This document shows positions 9,123-18,203 of a DNA stretch of 64,000 nucleotides, in pieces (position 1 is the first letter of the stretch; the number at the start of each line of letters is the position of its first letter). The DNA is taken from the IMG/VR virus record IMGVR_UViG_3300006947_000003, positions 58,451 through 122,450 of that record; one strand, written 5' to 3'. The position numbers were made by a program, and so were the translations under genes. The stretch comes from a virus. The notes under the pieces are model-generated. The model saw only the letters and a list, made by a program, of their open reading frames with translations. It made no database searches and was not told where the DNA came from.

Positions 9123-9161
9123 TATGTTATTATATGAGTACATAATAAAAGGAGTTGATTT

Positions 9162-10073
9162 ATGGCTAGGAAAAAGTATTTAAATAATAGAGATATTTTA
9201 AAACAAATACATATTAGTAAGAATAGTTACAATTCGTATATTGATGACCAGACTGATTCACAATTTGATATCATTTTGCTCAGTGTGGATAAAATTAATA
9301 TTAGAACTACAGCAGAGGGCAAACGTAATCGTGCCGCTCGAATTCAAAAATTGGCCTACACAGCCGCAGTCGAAAGCGGGCAAAAAGTCAAGCAGGCTGA
9401 ATTTGCTGTTGATTGGAAGAAGATTAAAAAGCACGAAGTAGTATTTCGTGTAATGACGTTTGAGCATATCCCACTAGAACCAGGCAGGAAAAAGAATCCC
9501 AAAACATTAGCAGATCATCACACTAGATGTAATTTCCCGCCATTTAATCATTATCGATTTGACGAGAAGTCTGGAGAATTAATACGTGTAGGCAAATCTC
9601 ATTGGAATGGTGGATTAGAAAACGGTAATTTCGATAAAGAACACGGTAGTGTTAATCGGGAATTAGCAAAGATGTTTATGAAGTTATGTGAACGTTATGC
9701 TACTAGATCTAACTGGCGAGGGTATACGTATAACGACGAAATGCGAAGTACTGCTTTACTACAATTAGCACAAATTGGATTACAATTTGACGAATCTAAA
9801 TCAGAAAATCCGTTCGCATATTACACAGCGGCAATCACTAATAGTTTTACTAGGGTGTTAAATTTAGAAAAAAAGAACCAAATTATCAGAGATGATATAC
9901 TAGAAGAAGCCGGGTTAATGCCAAGCTTCACTAGGCAAACAGAGAATGAGATAGCATCTGGTAAAATGCAAATGTCTGGCAAAAACGGCCCTGTTACTAC
10001 GTTTAAAGCTGAAGATTTAACTGAAGAAGAACTAAATGTGCTGTTGACTGAACGAGACGGCGACGAAGATTGA
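9162..10073 (+). CDS. 55: Late-transcription sigma factor gp55
   Basis: 303 residues, longer than T4 gp55 (185). The C-terminal third holds the conserved gp55 core: NWRGYTYNDEMRSTALLQLA (region-2-like), ENPFAYYTAAITNSFTRVLN and KKNQIIRDDILEEAG. gp55 directs host RNA polymerase to TATAAATA-type promoters, which are abundant in this window. AAAGGAG precedes the ATG. It is transcribed away from the gp48 operon and just ahead of gp47-gp46, so sigma and recombination genes are neighbours as in marine relatives. Confidence 0.88.
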   Translation: MARKKYLNNRDILKQIHISKNSYNSYIDDQTDSQFDIILLSVDKINIRTTAEGKRNRAARIQKLAYTAAVESGQKVKQAEFAVDWKKIKKHEVVFRVMTFEHIPLEPGRKKNPKTLADHHTRCNFPPFNHYRFDEKSGELIRVGKSHWNGGLENGNFDKEHGSVNRELAKMFMKLCERYATRSNWRGYTYNDEMRSTALLQLAQIGLQFDESKSENPFAYYTAAITNSFTRVLNLEKKNQIIRDDILEEAGLMPSFTRQTENEIASGKMQMSGKNGPVTTFKAEDLTEEELNVLLTERDGDED

Positions 10074-10075
10074 GT

Positions 10076-10104
10076 TTGACAATTAGTCTTATATGTAGTA
10101 TAAT
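10076..10104 (+). promoter_or_regulatory. Host-type sigma-70 promoter for gp47-gp46
   Basis: TTGACA (10076-10081), 17-base spacer, TATAAT (10099-10104): a perfect consensus promoter 20 bases before the gp47 ATG. It suggests early or constitutive transcription of the recombination genes, and perhaps of the enzyme cassette behind them. Confidence 0.8.
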
Positions 10105-10124
10105 GATATAAACAAGGTAGGTAT

Positions 10125-11141
10125 ATGACAGATAATTTATTTAAAAAGGCAATTGCCTTTACAGATATTCATTTTGGCAATAAGTCTAACTCGACATTAT
10201 TTAATGACGATTGTTTAGAGTTTGTTCAATGGGTAATTAAGCAAGGTAAAGAACAAGGATGCGACACTTGTTTATTTCTAGGTGATTGGCATCATCATAG
10301 AGCGGCAATTAACGTTGCTACGCTCAATTATAGCATTAAAGCCATTGACTCATTAAGCAAAGCATTTGAAAAAATTGTGTTTATTCCTGGTAATCATGAT
10401 GAATACTATCGTGATAAACGAGATTATAACTCTATAGCATGGATTAAAAATTATTCCAATATTACAATTTACAATGATGTTACTATTGACGGCGATGTTG
10501 CTATTGTGCCGTGGCTTGTTGGTGATGAACATAAAAGCATTAGTAAATTAAAAGCCAAATACATGTTTGGACACTTAGAACTCCCTCACTTTTATATGAA
10601 CGCCCAGGTAAAAATGCCTGATACTGGTGTATTAAAAGACAAAGATTTTGGTGGTGTAGAACATGCTTTTAGTGGGCACTTTCATAAACGACAAACAAGA
10701 GGAAACATTACATACATTGGTAATGCTTTCCCCCACAATTATTCTGACGCTTGGGATGATGAACGCGGCGCGATGGTTTTAGAATGGGATAAAGAGCCAG
10801 AATATTTTGCTTGGCCTGATGCTCCGAAATATAAAACACTAAAATTAGGACAATTATTAGACGACCCGGACAAATATTTGTTGCCTAAGACATATGCTAG
10901 AGTCATGCTAGACATTGAAATTAGCTACGAAGAAGCAAATTTCATACGAGAAAACTTCATGGACAAATACCCAATACGTGAATTGAGCTTAATTCAGCAA
11001 AAGTTAGAAGATACACAAGTCGACGAAACAATGGAAATTAATTTTGAATCAGTTGACAGTATTGTTTACAGCCAGCTTGACGCTGTACAGAGTGATTTTT
11101 ATGATAAAAACCTCTTAACCGAAATATATAGGAATCTTTAA
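10125..11141 (+). CDS. 47: Recombination endonuclease subunit gp47 (Mre11-like)
   Basis: 338 residues. Calcineurin-like metallophosphoesterase motifs appear in order: FTDIHFG (Asp14, His16), FLGDWHHH (Asp54), PGNHDEYYRD (residues about 88-97), then FGHLELPH and SGHFHKRQ. These bind the two catalytic metal ions. With gp46 it forms the Mre11-Rad50-type nuclease that resects DNA ends for recombination-dependent replication and supports host DNA breakdown. It follows a consensus sigma-70 promoter and its stop overlaps the gp46 ATG by one base. Confidence 0.95.
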   Translation: MTDNLFKKAIAFTDIHFGNKSNSTLFNDDCLEFVQWVIKQGKEQGCDTCLFLGDWHHHRAAINVATLNYSIKAIDSLSKAFEKIVFIPGNHDEYYRDKRDYNSIAWIKNYSNITIYNDVTIDGDVAIVPWLVGDEHKSISKLKAKYMFGHLELPHFYMNAQVKMPDTGVLKDKDFGGVEHAFSGHFHKRQTRGNITYIGNAFPHNYSDAWDDERGAMVLEWDKEPEYFAWPDAPKYKTLKLGQLLDDPDKYLLPKTYARVMLDIEISYEEANFIRENFMDKYPIRELSLIQQKLEDTQVDETMEINFESVDSIVYSQLDAVQSDFYDKNLLTEIYRNL

Positions 11142-12904
11142 TGTTCAATTTGAATAGTATTACTGTTAAGAATTTCATGAGTGTAGGTAACAGTACACAA
11201 GCAATAGATTTTAATAGAGAAGACTTAACACTTGTACTTGGTGAGAACTTAGACTTAGGTGGAGATGATACAGGCGCTAGAAATGGTACTGGTAAAACTA
11301 CAATCATTAATGCTTTAAGTTATGCCTTGTACGGTCAAGCACTTACTAAGATTAGGGTTGACAATTTAATTAACAAAACAAACGGCAAAAACATGCTTGT
11401 TTGTTTAGAGTTTGAAAAGAATAACAAAAAATATAAAATTGAGCGTGGAAGAAGGCCAAATTTATTAAAATTTTATATCGACGAGCAAGAATTAGAAGTA
11501 GAAGACAATGCTCAAGGCGATAGTAGAGAAACACAGCATGAGATAATTCGTTTACTTGAGATGGGTCACGAAATGTTTAAGCACGTGGTTGCTCTTAACA
11601 CTTACACAGAACCTTTCCTAAGTTTAAAAAATAACGACCAACGTGCTATCATTGAGCAACTATTAGGTATTACTCTATTAAGTGAAAAAGCAGAAACGCT
11701 TAAAGATCAGATGAAGCGAAATAGAGATGATGCTAAAGAAGAAGAATTTAGAATTAAAGGTGTAGAGTCTGCTAATGAGCATATTAAAGAACAAATAGAA
11801 AATCTCAAACGCAGAAGTAAATTATGGGAAAATACTAAAGACGAACAAGTACAAAAGTTAGAGAAAGCAATTATCGATTTAGGTGATGTGGATATTAACA
11901 ACGAACTAGAACAACATACAAAATTATCTGATTTTAGGGACCTTAGACGACTACAAACTACGCTTGAAAGTGACATTGCTAGTAGTGAACGTCAAGTAGA
12001 TCGCCTTATTAGCACATCAGAAAAAGTTGCTAGTAGTTTAAAACATGTTGAAAATCATACATGCGATAGTTGTGGGCAAGACATTAAACACCTAAAAGAA
12101 TACGAAGAAAAATTAAAACATCTCAAACAAGAACAAGAAGATACCGCAATAGAATTACAAGAAGTAAACAAAAATCTTGCTTTACAAATCGTATTAAGAG
12201 TTGATGTAGGAGAGAAACCAGAAACATTTTATGCTGATTCTACAGAAGCACACAATCATAAAAGTACTTTAACAACACTTGAAAACCAGCTAACAAATAA
12301 ACTAGCAGAAGAAAATACATACAACGAACAGATAACTGAAATGCAAGTATCGGGAATTCAAGAAATTGATTTTGTAATATTAGAGCAGTTAAATAATGTT
12401 AAAGAACACCAAGAGTTTTTACAAAAATTACTTACTAGTAAAGATAGTTTTGTTCGTAAACGTATTATTGAGCAGAATTTAGCATTTTTAAATAAACGTT
12501 TAACATACTATCTTGATCGAATTGGATTACCACATAAAGTGTTATTTCAAAATGATTTATCAATAGAGATTACTGAACTAGGGCGTGATTTAGACTTTGA
12601 TAACTTATCTAGAGGCGAACGTAATCGACTAATTTTATCATTAAGTTGGGCATTTAGAGATGTATGGGAAAACTTATATCAACCGATAAATTTATTGTTT
12701 ATCGACGAGCTAGTAGACTCAGGCATGGATACATCGGGTGTAGAAAGTTCGTTGGCTGTGTTGAAGCAAATATCTAGAGACAGAAAAAAGAGCATATGGC
12801 TTATCTCACATAGAGACGAGTTAGCTGGCAGAGTTAATAATGTTCTTACAGTAACTAAAGAAAACGGATTTACTAGTTACAACAACGACGTCAAAATCAA
12901 TTAA
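11141..12904 (+). CDS. 46: Recombination endonuclease subunit gp46 (Rad50-like ATPase)
   Basis: 587 residues. Walker A is GARNGTGKTTIINALSYALY (residues about 45-64). Long coiled-coil arms flank a zinc hook CDSCG (Cys308, Cys311). The ABC signature LSRGERNRLILSLSW lies near residue 490, and Walker B LLFIDELVDSG follows, with the H-loop LISHRDE near the end. It is the ATP-driven clamp partner of gp47. The length is close to T4 gp46 (560). Confidence 0.95.
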   Translation: MFNLNSITVKNFMSVGNSTQAIDFNREDLTLVLGENLDLGGDDTGARNGTGKTTIINALSYALYGQALTKIRVDNLINKTNGKNMLVCLEFEKNNKKYKIERGRRPNLLKFYIDEQELEVEDNAQGDSRETQHEIIRLLEMGHEMFKHVVALNTYTEPFLSLKNNDQRAIIEQLLGITLLSEKAETLKDQMKRNRDDAKEEEFRIKGVESANEHIKEQIENLKRRSKLWENTKDEQVQKLEKAIIDLGDVDINNELEQHTKLSDFRDLRRLQTTLESDIASSERQVDRLISTSEKVASSLKHVENHTCDSCGQDIKHLKEYEEKLKHLKQEQEDTAIELQEVNKNLALQIVLRVDVGEKPETFYADSTEAHNHKSTLTTLENQLTNKLAEENTYNEQITEMQVSGIQEIDFVILEQLNNVKEHQEFLQKLLTSKDSFVRKRIIEQNLAFLNKRLTYYLDRIGLPHKVLFQNDLSIEITELGRDLDFDNLSRGERNRLILSLSWAFRDVWENLYQPINLLFIDELVDSGMDTSGVESSLAVLKQISRDRKKSIWLISHRDELAGRVNNVLTVTKENGFTSYNNDVKIN

Positions 12905-12914
12905 AGGAGAATAA

Positions 12915-14330
12915 ATGAGACCGTACCACTTACTAGTACCATCGGATCGTGTCGCCCTGAGTGATAAAAATACCAAATTAACTTACAACGAATTTATTAA
13001 AGAAATACACAGGATTAATACCTGGTATAAAGAACAAGGATATCATGCTGGGCACAGAATTAGTGTAGTAGGTATTAACTCTGTTCAAACTTATTTGTAC
13101 CTTTTCGCCGCGGCATTAGATATGTGTGCTACAACATTGCCATGGGGTGATGATTTGAAACAAGCATATAAAAACGGCGAAGAAGGTGACTGGAAATTTA
13201 GGTTAGACGCTAACAAATCTAATGCTATTGTTTATGTTAACCTAGATGGTACTGTTGATTTAGAACATTTACATTATGAAAAAAGTACAGTTCTTGACAA
13301 AGAAATAATGCTTTACTATAGCAGTGGAACAAGTCACCCGTACGGTTGGACTAAAAGTTATCCAGTACCTTATGAACTAGATGAAAATAATTATGGCACT
13401 AGCCAAGATGTTACACATTATTATAGAGAACGTGGAAACAAATGGTATGGTAATCCAGAAACAAACAGAACAATTAATTCTATGGGTCCTTATATAGGTT
13501 GGGGACAAGAAGTTACATTTACAACAATAGCAAAAGGTGGGCATTGTCATCTTATATACGAACAAGAAGAATATGCCGAAGCGGCTAAATGGGTTAAGCC
13601 TACATGGTTGGCAGGGTTTCCACTAGCATGGCAAAAAGTAATCGACAAAGGTGACAACGGTGGACACAGCATTGAGGTATTTGAGTATAGTGGTGCCGCA
13701 CTTATCGATGGACAAAAAGAAGAATTTGAAAACTTCTTTGGGCATAGTAATTGGATATGTGGTTACGGTGATGCCGCAACTGGTATGACACTTGTTAACT
13801 ATTCAAATAATTTTGATACAATTGGTAAGCCAATTGATTGTCTTGTAAACTCTGGTGCTGAATATCGATTATCAAAAGAAAATAGTACTATTGAATTTAG
13901 AGGTCCAATGACACCGGATGGTGATTGGTGGGACACGGGCGATATTGCTGAAATAAATGAAGACGGTAACTGGATATTAAAAGGTAGAGCAAATGAACTT
14001 ATTATTGTAAGAGGTGGCGGTAAAGTATATCCGTTTGAAGTTGAGCATATGATTTCACAGCATCCAGGTGTTAAAGAAATTTATGTTTATCCACAACCTG
14101 ATGAGAATTTACATTTTGTACCGGCTTGTATATACAACGGCGATGTTTCGCCTGAAGATTTACAAGAATGGTGTAAAGATAAAATACAAACATTTAAGCA
14201 ACCTGTAAAATATACAAGGCTAGTAAGCACCGTAGCAATATTACGTCAGGCAACATGTATTCCTAAAGTAAGTAGAGTAAATATACATAACACATTAATA
14301 GATAACCCGGATTGGATTAAAGATGAGTAG
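12915..14330 (+). CDS. AMP-forming acyl/aryl-acid ligase (ANL superfamily)
   Basis: 471 residues. ANL motifs in order: A3-like YYSSGTSHPYGWTKS (134-148), A5-like GYGDAATG (283-290), A7 WWDTGDI (338-344), A8 LKGRANELIIVRGGGKVYPF (355-374) and an A10-like lysine in ATCIPKVSR (Lys451). Family members activate a carboxylic acid as acyl-AMP and usually pass it to a thiol. The A3 loop is divergent (Ser-His in place of the usual Thr-Gly), so substrate and acceptor are open. No carrier-protein gene is seen nearby. AAAGGAG lies before the ATG. It is the first of four tightly packed genes, the next overlapping by 8 bases. Such a ligase is unexpected in a T4-like structural and recombination region. Confidence 0.85.
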   Translation: MRPYHLLVPSDRVALSDKNTKLTYNEFIKEIHRINTWYKEQGYHAGHRISVVGINSVQTYLYLFAAALDMCATTLPWGDDLKQAYKNGEEGDWKFRLDANKSNAIVYVNLDGTVDLEHLHYEKSTVLDKEIMLYYSSGTSHPYGWTKSYPVPYELDENNYGTSQDVTHYYRERGNKWYGNPETNRTINSMGPYIGWGQEVTFTTIAKGGHCHLIYEQEEYAEAAKWVKPTWLAGFPLAWQKVIDKGDNGGHSIEVFEYSGAALIDGQKEEFENFFGHSNWICGYGDAATGMTLVNYSNNFDTIGKPIDCLVNSGAEYRLSKENSTIEFRGPMTPDGDWWDTGDIAEINEDGNWILKGRANELIIVRGGGKVYPFEVEHMISQHPGVKEIYVYPQPDENLHFVPACIYNGDVSPEDLQEWCKDKIQTFKQPVKYTRLVSTVAILRQATCIPKVSRVNIHNTLIDNPDWIKDE

Positions 14331-14934
14331 CCTTAATAAAAATTTAAGTGATAGTTATAATAATGGTTTCGACAACAAACAAGAACAAAGAAAACTTTAT
14401 GATCATTGGGAAACATATACCCAAGATATATGCGATGAAGCAGGCTGGCTAGGACCAGTTAAAACAGCTAGATATGTAGTAGAAAATTATATTATTAAGT
14501 CTGTAGAAATTGCTGACTTAGGTTGTGGCCCTGGGCCAGTTGGCGAGATTCTTAAAGGTGCGGGCTACGTTAATGTAGATGGGTACGACTTAACAGAACA
14601 CTTTGTAAGTAAAGCAAAACAGTTTTATAGAGATGCTACAGTTATAGATATTACACAAGAATTGTTTCCTAAAAAATACGATATTATTATAGCAAGTGGT
14701 GTTTTTACCAAAGGACATTTAAGTTCGGCACCTGCTGAAAACATTGCTAACAGTTTAAAAGAAAATGGTATGTTAGTTATAACAACGCCCGATATGGATA
14801 ACTACAACTATATGGAAGAAGCAGGCTGGAACGAACAGCAATTCTTAACTGAGGTTAAACGTATCGGTCCTTGGCCCAGTTTAGTTACAACACATCAACA
14901 CTATCATTCCTTGAGGATATTTAAGGCAACATGA
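14323..14934 (+). CDS. Class I SAM-dependent methyltransferase
   Basis: 203 residues. Motif I is ADLGCGPGPVGEIL (64-77), followed by an acidic residue at the end of strand 2 (DGYDL) and a motif-IV-like IIIASGVF, as in small-molecule class I methyltransferases. No DNA-methylase catalytic motif (DPPY or NPPF) is seen, so a metabolite, peptide or sugar substrate is more likely than DNA. The start overlaps the ligase gene by 8 bases and the stop overlaps the next ATG by 4 (ATGA), so the four cassette proteins are likely made together. Confidence 0.85.
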   Translation: MSSLNKNLSDSYNNGFDNKQEQRKLYDHWETYTQDICDEAGWLGPVKTARYVVENYIIKSVEIADLGCGPGPVGEILKGAGYVNVDGYDLTEHFVSKAKQFYRDATVIDITQELFPKKYDIIIASGVFTKGHLSSAPAENIANSLKENGMLVITTPDMDNYNYMEEAGWNEQQFLTEVKRIGPWPSLVTTHQHYHSLRIFKAT

Positions 14935-16787
14935 AAAACGTTTATCTAGCAAATTTTAGTATGACAATAAACCCGGGCAATCATAAATTCTTGCCTTATA
15001 GTGTTGCTGGGTTGTGGAGTTATGCTGAGCAAGATGAACAAATTAAAAACGATTATAAACTAGCAGGTCTTTATTACGAAAAGAAAGACATGGATACAAT
15101 AGTAGATGAACTAGTAGATCCGTTTATATTTGGATTTAGTGTTTATATTTGGAATGAAAACTATACAAATGAATTAGCAGAAAAAATTAAAACACGCTGG
15201 CCAGAGTGTATGATTATTTACGGCGGTCCTCAAGTTCCACAGGACAGCAAACACGAATGGTGGAATGGTCACAAGTATGTAGATGTTGTTGTGTTTCAAG
15301 AAGGTGAAGAAATATTTAGAAATATATTACTAAACCCTAGCAAGGAATATATTGATACTCAGCCCAATACTGCTGTTAATTTTGGCACACATTGGAAAAA
15401 TAATGTTGCGGGTAATAAAAGAAAAACAAGACAACGTGATTTAAGTAAATTACCAAGTCCTTATTTGTCAGGCAATATGCCTAAAATAAAACCACACCAT
15501 GCTATGCTTTTTGAAACAAACAGAGGATGTCCTTATGCTTGTTCATTTTGTGATTGGGGCGGACTTACTTACAGTAAATTAGTTAATCATGATATTAATA
15601 GACTAGAAGCAGAAATAGAATACGCTGGTAAAAATAAAATTGGCTTTTTATATAGTGTTGATGCTAACTTTGGTATTTTAAAAGATCGAGATAGTGCTAT
15701 TGCTGATATGATTATTGCCACAAAAAAGAAATATGGCTATCCTAAAACTTTCTTTGTTAACTGGGCAAAAAATGCCAATGAAGAAATTTTAATAATAGCA
15801 AAGAAAATGTTTGATGCTGGACTTATTAAAAGTTTTATTATGAGTTTACAAACACTAACACCATTAGCATTAGAACTTATAAAGCGTGATAACATGGATA
15901 GTAACGACTACGAATTCTTTGCTAAACGTTGTGCTGAATTAGGTTTGCCATTTGACTGTGAACTTATTGTTGGTAACCCTGGTGAAACTGTAGACAGTTG
16001 GAAAGATACTTACATAGAAATTACAAACTACCAAGAACTAACAACATACTTGTATCCTTTAGCATTATTACCTAATGCTGAATTAGGCAGTACAGCAAGT
16101 CGAGAAGAATTTGGATTTAAAACTATCCGTAGGCCTTTTCCTGGAGTACTAAATGAGGAAACAAAAGAAGATATAGAACTTGTAGTTTCCACAAAGTGGT
16201 TATCTGAAGATGACTTAAAACACATTTGGGAATGGACATGGACTACTAGAACAGGGCATGAATTTAATTTTTTACGTGATGCCGCAGATTATTTAGATAG
16301 AAAAAAAATTGTATCTAAGAAACAATTTTATGATGATTGGTATTTGTTTGTTATTAATGGTAACGGGTTAATTAAAAGACATTTTGAAAAAGCAAAAGGA
16401 AGAATTGACGAATATATATTTGGATTAGCAAGTCAAAGTTTAGGTTACAGAGAAAACTTAACAGAAAAACGAGATGAGTTTTATGCCGAAGCAAGGACTT
16501 TCCTTGAACAGTACAGCATAGATAAAGACATCTTAACTGAACTTATTAAGTATTGTGATGCTAGGCTATTTGACTATGATGCTAATTATCCTATTACTAA
16601 AACATTTAACTACGACTTTATACATGATGTAAAAAGGAAAACAACAATAGAATTTACACCAACACTAAATGGTGCTACTACTACAACTGCTCATTTACTT
16701 TTAGAAGGAAGTGATAGAGTTAGTGACAACTTTAAAATAAGGCAGACATTAACATGTACTCTGAACGATCCAAAGATAATTTTGTAG
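14931..16787 (+). CDS. B12-binding-type radical SAM enzyme
   Basis: 618 residues. Residues 1 to about 140 form a Rossmann-like domain resembling the cobalamin-binding domain of class B radical SAM enzymes (FGFSVYIWN, then IIYGGPQVP near 95-103, and VVVFQEGEE). The base-off His motif is not obvious. The radical-SAM core follows, with CPYACSFC (Cys200, Cys204, Cys207), then FLYSVDANFGI and ELIVGNPGET, typical of this class. Such enzymes methylate unreactive carbons or rearrange bonds in natural-product pathways. The C-terminal 200 residues are helical and unassigned. The gene is third in the cassette. Confidence 0.85.
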   Translation: MKNVYLANFSMTINPGNHKFLPYSVAGLWSYAEQDEQIKNDYKLAGLYYEKKDMDTIVDELVDPFIFGFSVYIWNENYTNELAEKIKTRWPECMIIYGGPQVPQDSKHEWWNGHKYVDVVVFQEGEEIFRNILLNPSKEYIDTQPNTAVNFGTHWKNNVAGNKRKTRQRDLSKLPSPYLSGNMPKIKPHHAMLFETNRGCPYACSFCDWGGLTYSKLVNHDINRLEAEIEYAGKNKIGFLYSVDANFGILKDRDSAIADMIIATKKKYGYPKTFFVNWAKNANEEILIIAKKMFDAGLIKSFIMSLQTLTPLALELIKRDNMDSNDYEFFAKRCAELGLPFDCELIVGNPGETVDSWKDTYIEITNYQELTTYLYPLALLPNAELGSTASREEFGFKTIRRPFPGVLNEETKEDIELVVSTKWLSEDDLKHIWEWTWTTRTGHEFNFLRDAADYLDRKKIVSKKQFYDDWYLFVINGNGLIKRHFEKAKGRIDEYIFGLASQSLGYRENLTEKRDEFYAEARTFLEQYSIDKDILTELIKYCDARLFDYDANYPITKTFNYDFIHDVKRKTTIEFTPTLNGATTTTAHLLLEGSDRVSDNFKIRQTLTCTLNDPKIIL

Positions 16788-17314
16788 CAGAAACTTCTAT
16801 AGGATATAACATAGATGAGTTCTCATACTTGTACGACAAGTACGATAGAGAATTTGAAATGTATCACAGTAAATATGGGATACCTTTAGGACTAGAAGTT
16901 GTATATAATCCAAATATTCTAAAAGAACCTATTATACAATATTGGATTGGATACTTTGAAAAATTTGGTTTAACATTTAATTTTGAAAAAGATGAAAGTA
17001 TGCCCGGCAGTGGCCAAGCAGGGTTCCAACTAGTAAGAACTAATTTTCAAGAAAAAGCTACCAGCGTTGATATCCATCAAGATAACTTTAGAACAGCCGG
17101 ATTAATAATTCCGTTATCATTCCCTCAGCGTATACAATGGTATGACGACGAAGATAATTTGCTTTATGATCACAATTATACAAAGATTACTTTTATAAAT
17201 GCTGGCGGTCATAGACACGGGGTAAATTATTCACCAGAGCCTAGATGGCAATTTCAACTAGATTGTTTCAACAGTTGGGAAGAAATCAACAATATAGTCC
17301 TAAAAAATTTATAA
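16754..17314 (+). CDS. 2OG-Fe(II) oxygenase-like protein
   Basis: 186 residues. A double-stranded beta-helix oxygenase pattern is visible: an HxD motif (His108-Gln-Asp110), a distal GGHRHGV (His153 or His155) and a later Arg164 in PEPRWQF that could bind 2-oxoglutarate. This is the iron- and 2OG-binding layout of non-haem hydroxylases. The best start overlaps the radical SAM gene by 34 bases. No later ATG keeps the N-terminal part. It is the last gene of the cassette and suggests a final hydroxylation step; the substrate is unknown. Confidence 0.65.
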   Translation: MYSERSKDNFVAETSIGYNIDEFSYLYDKYDREFEMYHSKYGIPLGLEVVYNPNILKEPIIQYWIGYFEKFGLTFNFEKDESMPGSGQAGFQLVRTNFQEKATSVDIHQDNFRTAGLIIPLSFPQRIQWYDDEDNLLYDHNYTKITFINAGGHRHGVNYSPEPRWQFQLDCFNSWEEINNIVLKNL

Positions 17315-17370
17315 ATCTCTTATTAGTTCAGAAACCTTTACTGTAGGTACCTATAACTGTAAATAACATT

Positions 17371-17387
17371 GACTGTAGAATACAGTC
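17371..17387 (+). terminator. Short hairpin after the enzyme cassette
   Basis: Perfect 7-bp stem GACTGTA / TACAGTC with GAA loop, followed by CTTATTAAT. Weak tail, so it may be a terminator or a leader structure for the next small gene. The 95 bases between genes hold nothing else clear. Confidence 0.35.
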
Positions 17388-17409
17388 CTTATTAATAAAG
17401 GAGAAAGTA

Positions 17410-17589
17410 ATGTCAACATTACACGACCAAATAACAGAAGCATATGTAAACTATATTGCAGAAGCAGAAAAGTTTGATACTAAAGGAAATAAAGCCGCGG
17501 CGACTAGAGCTCGTAAAGCACTAGGAGATTTATCTAAGCTAGGTAAGTCACGTAGAGCCGAAATACAAGAAAAAAAGAACGCTATGTAA
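17410..17589 (+). CDS. Histone H1-like small basic protein (Hc1-type)
   Basis: 59 residues: a helical N-terminus (MSTLHDQITEAYVNYIAEAE) then FDTKGNKAAATRARKALGDL and a basic tail ending KKNAM. The KGNKAA-TRARKAL block closely matches bacterial and chlamydial Hc1 histone-like proteins (a family known from Bacteroidetes and from marine T4-like phages). It could bind phage or host DNA. Strong AAAGGAG ribosome-binding site 6 bases before the ATG. It stands alone between the enzyme cassette and the nuclease gene. Being short, it is easily missed. Confidence 0.75.
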   Translation: MSTLHDQITEAYVNYIAEAEKFDTKGNKAAATRARKALGDLSKLGKSRRAEIQEKKNAM

Positions 17590-17628
17590 TTAGAGTTCTT
17601 TCTTAATTAAGAAAGATAATATTAATTT

Positions 17629-18141
17629 ATGCCAAGCCCACAAAAAGCAAAAGGATCAGGTTGGGAACGAGATGTCGCAAGATTCTTGTCCGGACTATAC
17701 GGTGAAACGTTTATAAGAGCACCTGGTTCTGGTGCTTATGTGGGTGGGGTTAATAAAGCAAGAAAAGAATATTTACACGAAGGCCAAATCAGAGCTTTCA
17801 AAGGAGACATTGTACCTGGACAAAGTTTTCCTAAACTAAATGTAGAATGTAAGTTTTATAAGCAATTCTCATTTCACAGACTGTTACGACCTGAACCACT
17901 TCCTCAATTAGAAGAATGGATATCACAACTTATGGATGTAGCAGATCCGGACGATTTCAATATGTTAATAATGAAATTCAATCAAGTAGGCAAATACATC
18001 GCTATAGAATCAAAATACAAATCAAAATCAAAAAATTACATAGACTATTGGTCAAACACTACAGGTTCAAACTGGCGTATATCAGACTTTGAAGAATTTT
18101 TCACAAGAAATTCAGATTTAGTTAAAACGCTTTGTGCCTAG
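17629..18141 (+). CDS. PD-(D/E)xK nuclease, resolvase-like
   Basis: 170 residues. A restriction/resolvase-type nuclease core is visible: Glu13 in GSGWERDVARFLS, Asp60 in FKGDIVP, then ECK (Glu73-Cys-Lys75) in LNVECKFYK. This E..D..ExK order is typical of Holliday-junction resolvase and RecB-like nuclease folds. It might process recombination or packaging intermediates, or break host DNA. It lies 39 bases after the histone-like gene and just before a long gene-free stretch. Substrate and role are inference. Confidence 0.65.
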   Translation: MPSPQKAKGSGWERDVARFLSGLYGETFIRAPGSGAYVGGVNKARKEYLHEGQIRAFKGDIVPGQSFPKLNVECKFYKQFSFHRLLRPEPLPQLEEWISQLMDVADPDDFNMLIMKFNQVGKYIAIESKYKSKSKNYIDYWSNTTGSNWRISDFEEFFTRNSDLVKTLCA

Positions 18142-18164
18142 CATAATATACTATTAACAACAAC

Positions 18165-18203
18165 TTTTAATCGCAACTCTTAACCGCAACTCTTAACCGC
18201 AAC
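18165..18203 (+). repeat. Three tandem 13-base repeats
   Basis: Unit TCTTAACCGCAAC: copy 1 (18165-18177) differs at two bases, copies 2 (18178-18190) and 3 (18191-18203) are identical. They sit at the left edge of the candidate structured RNA and could be protein-binding iterons or single-stranded linkers. Confidence 0.8.

Noticed and set aside
8316-9143. Longer start for the gp48-like gene at 9143
   Set aside because: The late promoter lies inside the extra segment and a good ribosome-binding site precedes the ATG at 9086.
14323-14934. DNA methyltransferase of a restriction-evasion system
   Set aside because: Only the SAM-binding motif is present; no DPPY/NPPF-type catalytic motif is visible.
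18165-18203. CRISPR array
   Set aside because: The 13-base repeats are contiguous without spacers and far too short.
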